DNA of 64,000 nucleotides from Mycobacterium simiae (GTDB lineage: Bacteria; Actinomycetota; Actinomycetes; Mycobacteriales; Mycobacteriaceae): contig NZ_AP022568.1 in assembly GCF_010727605.1 (NCBI RefSeq), forward strand, positions 1,178,001 to 1,242,000, read 5' to 3'. Position numbers and translations under genes: made by a program. The notes beneath the pieces are model-generated. The model made no database searches. It worked only from the letters and a program-made list of their open reading frames with translations, and had not been told where the DNA came from. This document shows positions 41,707 through 49,930 of the stretch, one piece after another; position 1 is the stretch's first letter; the number at the start of each line of letters is the position of its first letter.

Positions 41707-42216
41707 TCAGGCAATTGCCCGACGCAGCGCGGCACGCCCGGTGTCGGCAGCGCGCTGCGGCTCGTGTTGACGGGCCGGGACGGCGAGCCAACGGCGTCGC
41801 GCCTGGACCAGTTCGTCGACGATCTGCAGCGCCTCGGCAACCGAATCGACAAGCGGTAGGCCATGTTTCGGGAAGACGCGGCCGAGGAGGAGCAATCGCG
41901 CGCCACTGACCACGCCCCAGTGCAGTCCGGCCCGCTGGTGCTCTTCGTTCAGGGTGAGCAAGGCACGAAAGCCCGCCAGGCTCAGGAATTCCAGCTGACC
42001 GAGATCCAGGATCAACGGCGCGTTCAGCTGTGCGTAGCGCCGAATCCCGTCGCGCACCAGGCCCGTGTTGAACGCGTCGATTTCGCCAGTGACCCGTAAA
42101 ACGGTGGCCGATCTGCGCGTGTGCACATCCAATCGTGCCCCGGCGCAGTCAATCGAGAAGCGACAGCGCGGTTGGCCGCGTAGGTCGGTGGTCGGTCGAA
42201 AAGCTAATGAAGTCAT
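41707..42216 (-). CDS. STAS domain protein (anti-sigma factor antagonist-like)
   Basis: 169 residues. The STAS fold covers about residues 25-125: ATVLRVTGEIDAFNTG, APLILDLGQLEFLSLAGFRA with Ser in the position that kinases phosphorylate in SpoIIAA/RsbV proteins. The C-terminal 35 residues are Arg-rich. ATG at 42216 chosen over an upstream start. It could bind an anti-sigma factor in a SigF-type partner switch, which fits the SigF-like promoters further right in the window. Confidence 0.82.
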   Translation of the reverse strand: MTSLAFRPTTDLRGQPRCRFSIDCAGARLDVHTRRSATVLRVTGEIDAFNTGLVRDGIRRYAQLNAPLILDLGQLEFLSLAGFRALLTLNEEHQRAGLHWGVVSGARLLLLGRVFPKHGLPLVDSVAEALQIVDELVQARRRWLAVPARQHEPQRAADTGRAALRRAIA

Positions 42217-42508
42217 GCGGGTACGCCCAATCGGATGAGGGATCAAGGAGGGCGAAGCGACATCTGTGTCCCAATGGCCCCGAAATGTCGGCAGCTGTGG
42301 ACTCAACCTGCCAAGAGCCTAGCGGCATCGACGGGAACTTGCAGATCTCAATTTGTGCATGACGCCACGTTTGAGTTCAAAAACGCAAGCTGCGCAGGTG
42401 CTTTTGACCCGAATGATGGAATCGCCAAATATTAGGCGTTGCGATCCGTCGCGGAGCGGTCACCTGGACTTCAGCCGAAGGCAATCGTTGGCTGGGCTGG
42501 CCGGAACT
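42217..42508. other. Intergenic region between AraC and STAS genes
   Basis: 292 bp, noticeably lower in GC (TTTGAGTTCAAAAACGCAAG; GCCAAATATTAGG). It should contain the STAS gene promoter on the minus strand. No SigF-type or SigA-type element with good spacing was found, and no gene. Confidence 0.4.
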
Positions 42509-43567
42509 TCACTGTCGCAACGTGGTGTGCGGACTTTGGCCGTAAGTCTGACGGTATTGCACGGCAAACCGGCCGGTATGCAAAAAGCCCCACCGCTGGG
42601 CGATTTCGGCAACAGTGGTCACCGAGCGGTCGCTGGATAACAGGTCCAGGTGTGCGCGGTGGAGCCGGACACGGCGCAGATACCTCGTCGGCGTGGTGTC
42701 CAATTGATGCCTGAACAGGTATTGCACTGCCCGCGGGGTGAGATGCACCGCGGCCGCGACATCGTGGATCCCGACGTCGCCGCCGGCATGGCAGTGGATG
42801 AACGACACTGCATCCTTGAGCGCTTCGGGCACTGCGGGGTCGCTCAGCACGTCGTTGTCGGCCGTGAGGTTGGAGGGGTAGCACTCGAGCACCGCGGTCG
42901 CCAGCACGGTCGCCACCGACGCTGCGATCAACGGTTGGTGGACGGTGTCGGCCGAGCAGAGCGTGGCTTTGGCGTATTCTAGCGCTCGATGCCAGGCGCG
43001 CGCGGCGGCACCCGAGCGCGGGCGCCAATCGAGGAACCGGATCTTCTGCGGCAACGGCGCATAGTGTGCGGCGGCGGCCTTGCGCAGTACATCCGACCCG
43101 ATGCCTACGACGTCGAATCGCGCCGAGTTCACCTGCAGCGCGCAGGGCATGTCGTGGGCGACGAGCACCGGGTGGTCGACTTCGGGGAATGGGTTTACGC
43201 TCGCCGTCAATGAGCCCGCGCGCGGTTGGATCACCAATACGTCATCGGCTCCCGGGATCTCGCAATTCACTCGGCCTTGCATTAGCACGTCGTCGAGTGT
43301 CATCGCGGGTGCGGTGTAGCGCCGATGCTTGACGGCCGATCCCCTGCCGACACCGGTGATTCGCCAGCCCGGCGTGTAGGCGGCGGCGAAGAACCGCCTT
43401 GCATCGTCGGGATCGAAGGTGCGGAACTGCTCGTATCGCACCGCGGCCGGCCGGGGCGGGCGGCCGATCGCACCGGTGGATTTGAGGCTGACGTCGAGGG
43501 AATCACGCGCAACCTGGGCCGCGTCGCCGGGCGCGCCGCGCGGCCTTTTTTCGGTGATGCTAGTCAT
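42509..43567 (-). CDS. AraC family transcriptional regulator
   Basis: 352 residues. The C-terminal 100 residues contain two HTH motifs of the AraC/XylS family: VGIHDVAAAVHLTPRAVQYL with FRHQLDTTPTRYLRRVRL, then VAEIAQRWGFLHTGRFAVQY and the usual ending YGQSPHTTLRQ. The N-terminal 230 residues are an uncharacterised ligand-sensing domain. ATG at 43567 lies 13 bp after the glycosyltransferase stop, so it is probably cotranscribed with that gene. Confidence 0.9.
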   Translation of the reverse strand: MTSITEKRPRGAPGDAAQVARDSLDVSLKSTGAIGRPPRPAAVRYEQFRTFDPDDARRFFAAAYTPGWRITGVGRGSAVKHRRYTAPAMTLDDVLMQGRVNCEIPGADDVLVIQPRAGSLTASVNPFPEVDHPVLVAHDMPCALQVNSARFDVVGIGSDVLRKAAAAHYAPLPQKIRFLDWRPRSGAAARAWHRALEYAKATLCSADTVHQPLIAASVATVLATAVLECYPSNLTADNDVLSDPAVPEALKDAVSFIHCHAGGDVGIHDVAAAVHLTPRAVQYLFRHQLDTTPTRYLRRVRLHRAHLDLLSSDRSVTTVAEIAQRWGFLHTGRFAVQYRQTYGQSPHTTLRQ

Positions 43568-43580
43568 GACTGCGCACCGG

Positions 43581-44756
43581 TCACCGTGTGACCTCTTCCA
43601 TCGCTTCACCCGCTAAGCGTTCTGCGTTGAGTTTCTCATAGATCGCCAGCGAGTCCAGCGCGATGCGGTCCCAGGTGTAGCGCGACAGCGCCCGGTTGCG
43701 GCCGGCCGCGCCCATGCCGTTGCAGCGAAAGCGTTCCACCGCAAGGTGTCTGAGCACTGAGGCCAGCTCTCTGGCATCGTCCGCAGACAATAGAAGCCCG
43801 GTCACGTCGTTGACCACGAGATCGTTCAGCACGCCGGTAGACGGGCCGACGACGGCGAGCCCGCTGGCCATCGCCTGCAAGACCCGGGTAGCCCTGGCGG
43901 GCTGTTGCGGCAGGCAAAGGAGGACGTCGGTGGATCGCATCAAGCCGGGCATGTCGTCCTCGGAGACGGTGCCGAGGAACCGGACTCGCTGGTTCACAGC
44001 GGACTTTGCGGCGAGCCGCTCCAACTTGGCCCTCGCGCGGTCGTCACGACCGCTGTTGGGCCCGGTCTCCGCGATGACCAGCTCGGTTGCCGCTGCGCGC
44101 GGCAGTGCCGCGATTGCCATGTCAAACCCGTTGGTCGACACGAGCTTTGGTGCTAAACAGAGGGCGCGGAGCAGTCCGTCCCGATCGTCGGCCCGACCCA
44201 CCGGCGTGTACCGATCACCATCGACGCCGCCGCTGATCACCGACATCCGCGCTCGGGTGTGCAGCAACCGGCTGAGCGCCTCCAGTTCGCCTGTGCTCTC
44301 GACGGTGACCCAGTTGGCGTGCCGAGCCAACAGCGGCTCGATGCGCTCGCGCGCGGGGTCGTCCGACCGGTCGGCGGATGACTTCGATAGTGCGGCCAGG
44401 CTGGGGAATGTCTGTACGGTTGGCCAGTTTTGCCGGCGCGCGGCCAGCTGTGCTGCCAGCCCCCCCAGCCAGCCATACGCGTGGACGATGTCGGGCCGGT
44501 CGAGGGTCCACCGGCGTTGCAGGGTGGCCGCCCAATCACCAACGAAGGGCAGGACGTCTGCGGCGGTTCCTCCGGGCGGGGGTCCGACGCGCGTCGCGAC
44601 AACCCGAAAGTCCGCCGTGGCTGATCGTTCGGCACGGGTCCGCCGTTGTTGCCTCACATGACATGTCACGTCGTGCCCGCGGGTGGTGAGCGCGGAACAT
44701 AGCTGCGCTGGCCCGTCATCGGCGACGTCGTCTCCGGTCACAACCGCGATCTTCAC
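43581..44756 (-). CDS. Glycosyltransferase family 4 protein
   Basis: 391 residues, GT-B fold. N-terminal half: VKIAVVTGDDVADDGPAQLC, DIVHAYGWLGGLAAQLAA. C-terminal half: RVRFLGTVSEDDMPGLM, then QPARATRVLQAMASGLAVV, in which the usual E-x7-E loop is altered (Arg-Ala-Thr in place of the first Glu region). The GTG at 44756 was chosen because GGAGGG lies just upstream and VKIAVVTG is a normal GT4 beginning; the frame is open for 130 more codons of non-protein-like sequence. Preceded by a SigF-like promoter. Acceptor and sugar unknown. Confidence 0.8.
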   Translation of the reverse strand: MKIAVVTGDDVADDGPAQLCSALTTRGHDVTCHVRQQRRTRAERSATADFRVVATRVGPPPGGTAADVLPFVGDWAATLQRRWTLDRPDIVHAYGWLGGLAAQLAARRQNWPTVQTFPSLAALSKSSADRSDDPARERIEPLLARHANWVTVESTGELEALSRLLHTRARMSVISGGVDGDRYTPVGRADDRDGLLRALCLAPKLVSTNGFDMAIAALPRAAATELVIAETGPNSGRDDRARAKLERLAAKSAVNQRVRFLGTVSEDDMPGLMRSTDVLLCLPQQPARATRVLQAMASGLAVVGPSTGVLNDLVVNDVTGLLLSADDARELASVLRHLAVERFRCNGMGAAGRNRALSRYTWDRIALDSLAIYEKLNAERLAGEAMEEVTR

Positions 44757-44832
44757 GACGAAATCCCTCCGTAGCCGGTCCGCACTGCCGTCGAGGTCTT
44801 TGCACGAGCGCGGCTGCTCGCAACCTGGGGCA

Positions 44833-44859
44833 CTACCCGGCGTGGTGTGCGACCAAACC
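44833..44859 (-). promoter_or_regulatory. SigF-type promoter for the glycosyltransferase/AraC unit
   Basis: Minus strand GGTTT (44859-44855), 16 bp, GGGTAG (44838-44833). Matches the mycobacterial SigF pattern GGWWT / GGGTAY except for the last base. It gives a leader of about 70 nt to the GTG at 44756. Confidence 0.5.
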
Positions 44860-44959
44860 CGGCGAGGTGCCCGCTTCGCTTGCAGTCGGTGCGCTTCGCC
44901 TGCTGGATAGTGCGAGGATTCTCCAAGCCGTATGACGGCGATGGGAGGACACTGAACAC

Positions 44960-45847
44960 GTGACAACCGACACCCATCGACCCGGGGTCGAGCTCGTGGT
45001 CCTGACGGCCTCGGCCGGTGGATTAGAGGCGTTGTTAGCGGTCCTAGGCGATCTGCCGGCGGAGCTCGGTGCCGCCATCGTCGTGCAACAGCACCTCGGC
45101 GGGCAATCGAGTGTGCTGCCGATGATTCTGCAACGGTCGACGGCACACCCGGTGCGCTGGGCCCGGGACCGGCAAACCATCGAGCCGGGCCCGGTGATCG
45201 TCTGTCCGCCGGATATGCACATGGAGGTCATGAGAGACCGAACCTGTCGACTGCGCAGAATGGCCTCACTCACCGAGCGTCGCTTCGACGTGCTGCTGGC
45301 GTCCGTCGCCAGCTCGTACGGACCTCGGGCGCTGGCCGTGGTGTTGTCCGGGTCGGGCCGGGACGGGGCCGTGGGGGTCGGGGCGATGAAGCGGGTCGGC
45401 GGCCTTGTCATCGCCCAAAGCCCGGGCACCGCGCGCTATCCCTCGATGCCGATCGCCGCTGCCGAAGCCGGCGCAGACCTCGTCTTGCCGGTGCACGACA
45501 TGGGTGGCGTTCTGGCCAGCATCGCCGACGGGGCGCCGCTGCCGCCCGTGCCGCCGTGCGCCACGGCGCGCGCGCAGTCGACGCACGGCGGCACATCAGC
45601 GGACGCTCAGTCCGACGATCAGGGCTTGCAGCCTGCGACTCGAAGGCTCGACGACGCTGGCGCCCGCGCTGAAGTCGCCCGGCTACGCGCGGATGAGCTC
45701 CGGCGCCGACGCCAGGATCTGGCCGCGGGGATCGGCGCCACGGCGCGCACGGTGGCGGTGGCACGGCGCCGGGCCGAGGAGTCGGTGCGGCGTGCCGAGC
45801 AAGCGCAGCAGGCTGCCAAGCGCTCGGCCGCGCAACTGGGCGACTAA
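44960..45847 (+). CDS. CheB-type methylesterase with coiled-coil tail
   Basis: 295 residues. Residues 10-190 are a CheB C-terminal (methylesterase) domain: catalytic Ser in LTASAGGLEAL, His in VVQQHLGG, Asp in SGSGRDGAVG. There is no receiver domain. From about residue 230 the chain is a highly charged Arg/Ala/Glu helix (RRAEESVRRAEQAQQAAKRS), likely a coiled coil. GTG start. It is convergent with the CheR-PAS gene, overlapping its end by 4 bp, and divergent from the GT4 gene. Chemotaxis receptors are absent here, so its target is probably a signalling protein of the stress pathway. Confidence 0.85.
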   Translation: MTTDTHRPGVELVVLTASAGGLEALLAVLGDLPAELGAAIVVQQHLGGQSSVLPMILQRSTAHPVRWARDRQTIEPGPVIVCPPDMHMEVMRDRTCRLRRMASLTERRFDVLLASVASSYGPRALAVVLSGSGRDGAVGVGAMKRVGGLVIAQSPGTARYPSMPIAAAEAGADLVLPVHDMGGVLASIADGAPLPPVPPCATARAQSTHGGTSADAQSDDQGLQPATRRLDDAGARAEVARLRADELRRRRQDLAAGIGATARTVAVARRRAEESVRRAEQAQQAAKRSAAQLGD

Positions 45848-47685
45848 CCCAGAACTTCCATCAGGAGTAGCGCCCCGCCGGCTGCACCGTCACTGCAGCG
45901 AAACGACGTGCAGGTGACCCGCACCCGAGCCGGGCGGCCCCTTCGGTTGACCGCGTCCACCAGCGTTTCGCCCGAGCTCTCCGGATCGACGAAGGCGTTA
46001 CCGAGCAAAGGCAGCACCGTGTCCAACGGCAACCCGATATCCAGTGACGTCAGTTTGGTGCCCGTGATCTCGTCGGCCCGTAGCCCCCACAGGTCCTCGG
46101 AACCCCGGTTCCAGACCACCACCTTCATTTCCCGGTCGACAACAACCATGCCCATTCGCACCGAATTGATCAGCGAATCCAGGAACGTCGTCGCGCCGTC
46201 GAGCTCCAGACTGCGCTCGCGCAGCGTGTCGTTGATGGTGTGTAATTCGTCGTTGGTGGACTGCAGCTCCTCGTTCATTGTCTCGAGTTCTTCGTTGGTG
46301 GACTGCAGCTCCTCGTTGGTGGTCTCGAGTTCCTCGACCGTGGATTGCAGCTCCTCGTTGGTGGTCTCGAGCTCTTCGTTGGTGGACTGCAGCTCCTCGT
46401 AGGCGGCTTCGAGCTGACGGTTGGTCTGGACGACCTTGTCGAGCAGAGCGCGCGTGGCGCTGACGTCGAAGAAGACGATCGACACCCCGAGCAATCCATT
46501 TTCGGCGTCGACCAGCGGGTTGACGTGGATTTCGAACCACACCGTTTCGGCGCCCGGCCGTTGCCATTTGACGTCGGGAATCCGGGCCGAGCGCCGTTCC
46601 ACCTTCGCTTGCTCGAGGTAGGCGCGGAGCTCGACTGGCCGGTAGGACACCTCCAAATCCCTGAGTAGCCTACCGATGTCACGGGCCGACAGGCCGAAAA
46701 CGCTTTCCGCCTGCTGGTTGATCATCGCCACGGTGTCTTCGCCGGTGACCACGATCTGCGCCACTGGGCTGGCACGAAAAGCCAACTCGCGCACCGTGGT
46801 AAGCCCGGACGACTCATCGTTGCGGTCATAGAAGGCCGCGGCCGGGTCGTAGCGCTCTACACCGCTGTGGGTCCCGGCCGCCTTGCGGAAGATGCGGTTC
46901 TTCAGGTTCAGCGGAGTGAATCGATCACTATGACTCAGCAGCATCTCGGCATGGCCGAGAAACAGCGTGCCCTGCGGACCGAGCGCGAAGTGCAAGCGGC
47001 CCAGCACATTTCGTTGCGTCTCGGCATTGAGGTACATCAGGGTGTTGCGGCAGACGAGCAAGTCCACCCGCGAGATCGGTGCATCCTTGACCAAATCGTT
47101 GCGGCCGAAGATCACCGCGCGACGCAGATCCTTGTGAAAGATGTAGCGGCCGTTGACCTGTTCGAAGTAGCGGGCCAGCAGATCCGGTGGCACCGATTCG
47201 ACGGCCCTGGCGTCATAGGTGGCGGCGCGCGCCTCGGCGAGCGCCTCCTCGTCGATATCGGTCGCGTAGATCTTGACCCGCTGCCGAAACGCGTCGGGCC
47301 CGAGCGCCTCGGCAAGCAGCATGGCCAGCGTGTACGCCTCCTGCCCGGAGGCACAGCCCGCGCTCCAGACCCGGATCGGGTCGCTGGGGCCGCGCTCGGC
47401 CAGCATCCGCGGAATGACCTCGTCCCGGACGAAGTCCCAGGCTTCTTCATCGCGGAAGAACGCCGTGACGTTGATCAGGATGGTGTTGAACAACGACGCG
47501 AATTCGTCCGAACTCGCTTGCAGCACGTCGAGATATTCCTCGTACGAACGGTATCCCGCGTGGTCCATCCGATGCCGGACCCGGCGCATCAACGACGTCC
47601 GCTTGTAGCCGGTGAAGTCAAACCCGCGCGAGTCGCGCATGTACCGCAACAACGCTTCGAAGGACTCGTCGGTGGTGTCGTCCAT
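45844..47685 (-). CDS. CheR-type methyltransferase with PAS domains and coiled coil
   Basis: 613 residues. N-terminal CheR methyltransferase (about 1-265): ILINVTAFFRDEEAW, SAM motif VWSAGCASGQEAYTLAM, and VDLLVCRNTLMYLN. Then a PAS domain (VAQIVVTGEDTVAMINQQAE), a long coiled coil of EELQSTN/EELETTN heptads, and a second PAS (INSVRMGMVVVDREMKVVVW). No kinase domain follows. ATG 47685 is preferred to a TTG 10 codons upstream. A glutamate methyltransferase without visible receptors; it may modify a sensor, or serve as a redox/light-sensing scaffold paired with CheB. Confidence 0.85.
   Translation of the reverse strand: MDDTTDESFEALLRYMRDSRGFDFTGYKRTSLMRRVRHRMDHAGYRSYEEYLDVLQASSDEFASLFNTILINVTAFFRDEEAWDFVRDEVIPRMLAERGPSDPIRVWSAGCASGQEAYTLAMLLAEALGPDAFRQRVKIYATDIDEEALAEARAATYDARAVESVPPDLLARYFEQVNGRYIFHKDLRRAVIFGRNDLVKDAPISRVDLLVCRNTLMYLNAETQRNVLGRLHFALGPQGTLFLGHAEMLLSHSDRFTPLNLKNRIFRKAAGTHSGVERYDPAAAFYDRNDESSGLTTVRELAFRASPVAQIVVTGEDTVAMINQQAESVFGLSARDIGRLLRDLEVSYRPVELRAYLEQAKVERRSARIPDVKWQRPGAETVWFEIHVNPLVDAENGLLGVSIVFFDVSATRALLDKVVQTNRQLEAAYEELQSTNEELETTNEELQSTVEELETTNEELQSTNEELETMNEELQSTNDELHTINDTLRERSLELDGATTFLDSLINSVRMGMVVVDREMKVVVWNRGSEDLWGLRADEITGTKLTSLDIGLPLDTVLPLLGNAFVDPESSGETLVDAVNRRGRPARVRVTCTSFRCSDGAAGGALLLMEVLG
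46231..46398 (-). repeat. Eight heptad repeats in the CheR-PAS gene
   Basis: 168 bp encode eight successive 7-residue units alternating EELQSTN and EELETTN types, ending DELHTIN. The DNA repeats with a 42-bp period. They form the linker coiled coil between the PAS domains. Confidence 0.8.
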
Positions 47686-47720
47686 GCAGGTCCCGTCGCA
47701 GGTCGGCCCGGTCAAGTGCG

Positions 47721-47739
47721 GAGTACTTGCACAGTACTC
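47721..47739. promoter_or_regulatory. Palindrome between the STAS-ATPase and CheR-PAS genes
   Basis: GAGTACT, 5 bp TGCAC, AGTACTC: perfect 7-bp arms, AT-richer than the surroundings. It ends 36 bp before the CheR ATG and starts 7 bp after the STAS-ATPase stop on the minus strand. It may be an operator for the CheR gene; it has no T run to act as a terminator. Confidence 0.35.
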
Positions 47740-47745
47740 GTGGGG

Positions 47746-48495
47746 TTACAGCCGATTCTCACGACCGACCAATGCCCAGACCGTCTTGCCGGACGGCGTC
47801 GGAGTGCTGCCCCAGGCCCGACACAGGGCGGACACGATGGACAAACCCGACAACATCGCGACACCGTGCGCGGTTTCCAGTCGTTCCGCCGGCACCGGGT
47901 TGCCATCCTCCACGGCGACGGTGACGGTGTCCCGGTAGGTCTCGACGATCAGCACCGGCGCGCTGTCGGTATGGTCCAAAACGTTTTCGACGAAAACCGT
48001 CGCGACGGTGCCGGCGACGGGGATCAGGTCGTTCTGCCGCCACGCGGTCAGCCACTCGTTGATCAGGGCGCGAGCCACTCCGACACTGGTCGCGCGGGCG
48101 GGCAGCGGTCTCTTGGCCCGTCGGCGGGTGTCCAGCGTTTGGTGCAGTGCGGCGGCCAGCGCCGACTCGAGCGCGGGGTACACCGGTACGTACCGTGCGA
48201 CGCCGCCTGCGGTGATCTCGCGCCGCGACCGCCGGTCTTCGCACACCAACAGGATCGGCACATCCGGCCACGTGCTGACGTTCCAGCGCGCACTGGTGAA
48301 CACCACATACGCCGAGGGGAAGGGTACCGCCAAGTTGTTGACATCGACGATCACCGCTCGCGGTTCGTCGAGCGCTGCCTTGATCACGGCATCGCGCAGT
48401 GTCCGATAGCTTGTCCCGTCCAGGACACCGGTGATCGTCAGGACCGCGACGTCCTGCTGACGGTCTACGTCGATCAGCACAATCGATTCAGCCAC
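47746..48495 (-). CDS. STAS-HATPase fusion regulator
   Basis: 249 residues with an N-terminal STAS-like domain (DVAVLTITGVLDGTSYRTL, AVIVDVNNLAVPFPSAYVVF) and a C-terminal GHKL ATPase of RsbW/SpoIIAB type (N box FVENVLDHTDSAPVLIVETY, G1 VAVEDGNP, G2 THGVAMLSGLS in the form AHGVAMLSGLS). This joins an anti-sigma antagonist-like domain with an anti-sigma kinase-like domain in one chain. GTG at 48495 gives an 8-bp overlap with the CheB gene upstream; GTG at 48519 is an alternative. Probably a partner-switch regulator of a SigF-family factor. Confidence 0.78.
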   Translation of the reverse strand: MAESIVLIDVDRQQDVAVLTITGVLDGTSYRTLRDAVIKAALDEPRAVIVDVNNLAVPFPSAYVVFTSARWNVSTWPDVPILLVCEDRRSRREITAGGVARYVPVYPALESALAAALHQTLDTRRRAKRPLPARATSVGVARALINEWLTAWRQNDLIPVAGTVATVFVENVLDHTDSAPVLIVETYRDTVTVAVEDGNPVPAERLETAHGVAMLSGLSIVSALCRAWGSTPTPSGKTVWALVGRENRL

Positions 48496-49519
48496 CCGGG
48501 CCCCCCACCTCGGGTACACCTTCTGCCGGGTCGGTCATGGCCATCAGCCGCTCGCCCAGCACCTGTACCGCGCGTTCGGACTCGTCGGCCTGCGCGCTGT
48601 AGCGTCGAAAAAGCGGACCGCGGCCCACCTTGTTGGCCAGTTGCCGGGCCATCTTGGCTTTTTCCTGCAGACTGCGCAGGGCGATCCACAGCGCGCCCTC
48701 CACTTCCCTATCGCGCGCGGACAGCAGGGCATCGGCTGTCCACGCGTGACCGACGTGGCAGCGGAAGTGGCCGTCGCTGATTGTTGCCAGCGATCCATTG
48801 CAGTCCGGGCAGGTGTAGCCCGAGGCCGGACCGAGTTCCTGGGAGTCAAACCTCGCCGAGAATCGCGGCGTCATGGCGATGCGGTTCTCGAGTTCCATTC
48901 GGTTGTCAGGCTCCATTATCGGCTCCTTGATTTCGCGGGCCGAGAGCTCTTTCAATACTCGGCCGATGTCGGCCGCCGCGGCCTGCTGATCCAGCAGACC
49001 GGCATCGAACGCCTTCCCCGGCAATGCGGCAAAAAGCGCGTCGTCGAGGGACTGACCAATCGTGGTGCCGCCGCGCGACCGGATCGCGTTGAGTCCCAGA
49101 ACACCGTCGTCGAGCACACCGGAGAGGAGCACGCCCACGGCGCGGGGTCCGAAGGCCACTGCAGCGGAACGGAACAACGCGTTGATTGCCGGCCGGTGCC
49201 CGTTCTCGGTCGGGCCCTGGGACAACACGATGCGGTGATCGGCCACCAGCAGGTGGTGATCGGGCGGCGCGACGTAGATGTGCGCGGGCTTAAGCGCCCC
49301 GCCATTTTCGGCGGCGACGGCCGGCAACGGTCCGCTGCGGTCGATGATGCGCGCCAAGACACTGGGCGCTCCCGCGGGCACGTGCAACGCCATCAGAAAT
49401 GCAAACGGTAGGTCGGAGGACAAGCCACCGGCCAGCTTCGACAGCGCTTCGACGCCCCCCGCCGATGCGCCGATTGCCACCACGCCGCCAAGGTCGTCGC
49501 CTGCTGCCTGAGTCACCAT
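48488..49519 (-). CDS. CheB-type methylesterase with zinc-ribbon tail
   Basis: 343 residues. CheB methylesterase domain at about 10-190: AIGASAGGVEALSKLAGG (Ser), MALHVPAGAPSVLARI (His) and LLSGVLDDGVLGL (Asp). C-terminal zinc ribbon with YTCPDCNGSLATI and FRCHVGHAWTADALL, then a helical end. No receiver domain. ATG start directly follows a SigF-like -10, so the transcript may be leaderless. First gene of a unit with the STAS-ATPase and possibly CheR-PAS. Confidence 0.85.
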   Translation of the reverse strand: MVTQAAGDDLGGVVAIGASAGGVEALSKLAGGLSSDLPFAFLMALHVPAGAPSVLARIIDRSGPLPAVAAENGGALKPAHIYVAPPDHHLLVADHRIVLSQGPTENGHRPAINALFRSAAVAFGPRAVGVLLSGVLDDGVLGLNAIRSRGGTTIGQSLDDALFAALPGKAFDAGLLDQQAAAADIGRVLKELSAREIKEPIMEPDNRMELENRIAMTPRFSARFDSQELGPASGYTCPDCNGSLATISDGHFRCHVGHAWTADALLSARDREVEGALWIALRSLQEKAKMARQLANKVGRGPLFRRYSAQADESERAVQVLGERLMAMTDPAEGVPEVGGPGG

Positions 49520-49525
49520 ATTCGG

Positions 49526-49550
49526 CTACCCGCAGCACGGATGGGTAACC
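49526..49550 (-). promoter_or_regulatory. Weak SigF-type promoter for the CheB unit
   Basis: Minus strand GGTT (49550-49547), 15 bp, GGGTAG (49531-49526). The -35 has one mismatch to GTTT. The -10 ends 6 bp before the ATG at 49519, a leaderless arrangement. Confidence 0.4.
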
Positions 49551-49608
49551 CTGCGGCCGGCATGGGTTTGCGGCAGGCCCGGTCGCCGCGGATTCCCGGT
49601 CGGCTGGC

Positions 49609-49633
49609 GTTTATCCATGAGCAGCCCGGGCAA
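49609..49633 (+). promoter_or_regulatory. SigF-type promoter for the Rho_N-like gene
   Basis: GTTT (49609-49612), 15 bp, GGGCAA (49628-49633). The -10 has two mismatches to GGGTAT, but the same -10 is used at 50631. Leader of about 33 nt with AGGAGG before the ATG at 49673. Confidence 0.4.
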
Positions 49634-49672
49634 TTCGATGGCAGCGATCTCATCACGCTAGGAGGATGACTG

Positions 49673-49930
49673 ATGCCGAATTCATCGATCAAGAACGAAA
49701 GACTGTATAAGGATCTGCGCAAGCAGGGCGACTCGAAGGAGAAGGCTGCGCGGATCTCTAACGCCGCCGCGGGCCGGGGCAAGTCATCGGTATCACGCAA
49801 AGGCGGCAAGTCCCGTTCTTACAGCGACTGGACCGTACCGGAATTGAAAAAGCGCGCCAAAGAGCTTGGCATGTCCGGCTATTCGGGTCTGTCCAAGGAC
49901 AAGCTCGTCGCCAAATTGCGCAATCACTGA
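49673..49930 (+). CDS. Small Rho_N/SAP-like protein (DUF7218 type)
   Basis: 85 residues, very basic. N-terminal part NERLYKDLRKQGDSKEKAAR and a C-terminal helix-extended-helix DWTVPELKKRAKELGMSGYS, GLSKDKLVAKLRNH, typical of Rho N-terminal/SAP nucleic-acid-binding folds. Strong AGGAGG site. Family members are small mycobacterial proteins I recall as stress-linked; a nucleic-acid-binding role is likely. Its 3' end overlaps the convergent nucleotidyltransferase gene by 7 bp. Confidence 0.85.
   Translation: MPNSSIKNERLYKDLRKQGDSKEKAARISNAAAGRGKSSVSRKGGKSRSYSDWTVPELKKRAKELGMSGYSGLSKDKLVAKLRNH

Noticed and set aside
44880..44960. SigF-type promoter for the first CheB gene
   Set aside because: GGATT and GGGAGG are present but 22 bp apart, outside the spacing of the other sites.
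43581..45146. Longer 521-residue start for the GT4 protein
   Set aside because: The first 130 codons are Arg/Pro-rich with no domain, and a SigF-type promoter and GGAGGG fit the GTG at 44756.
46867..48780. 637-codon open frame on the plus strand
   Set aside because: It runs antisense to the CheR-PAS, STAS-ATPase and CheB genes, which have clear domains. The frame is open only because of GC-rich codon bias.
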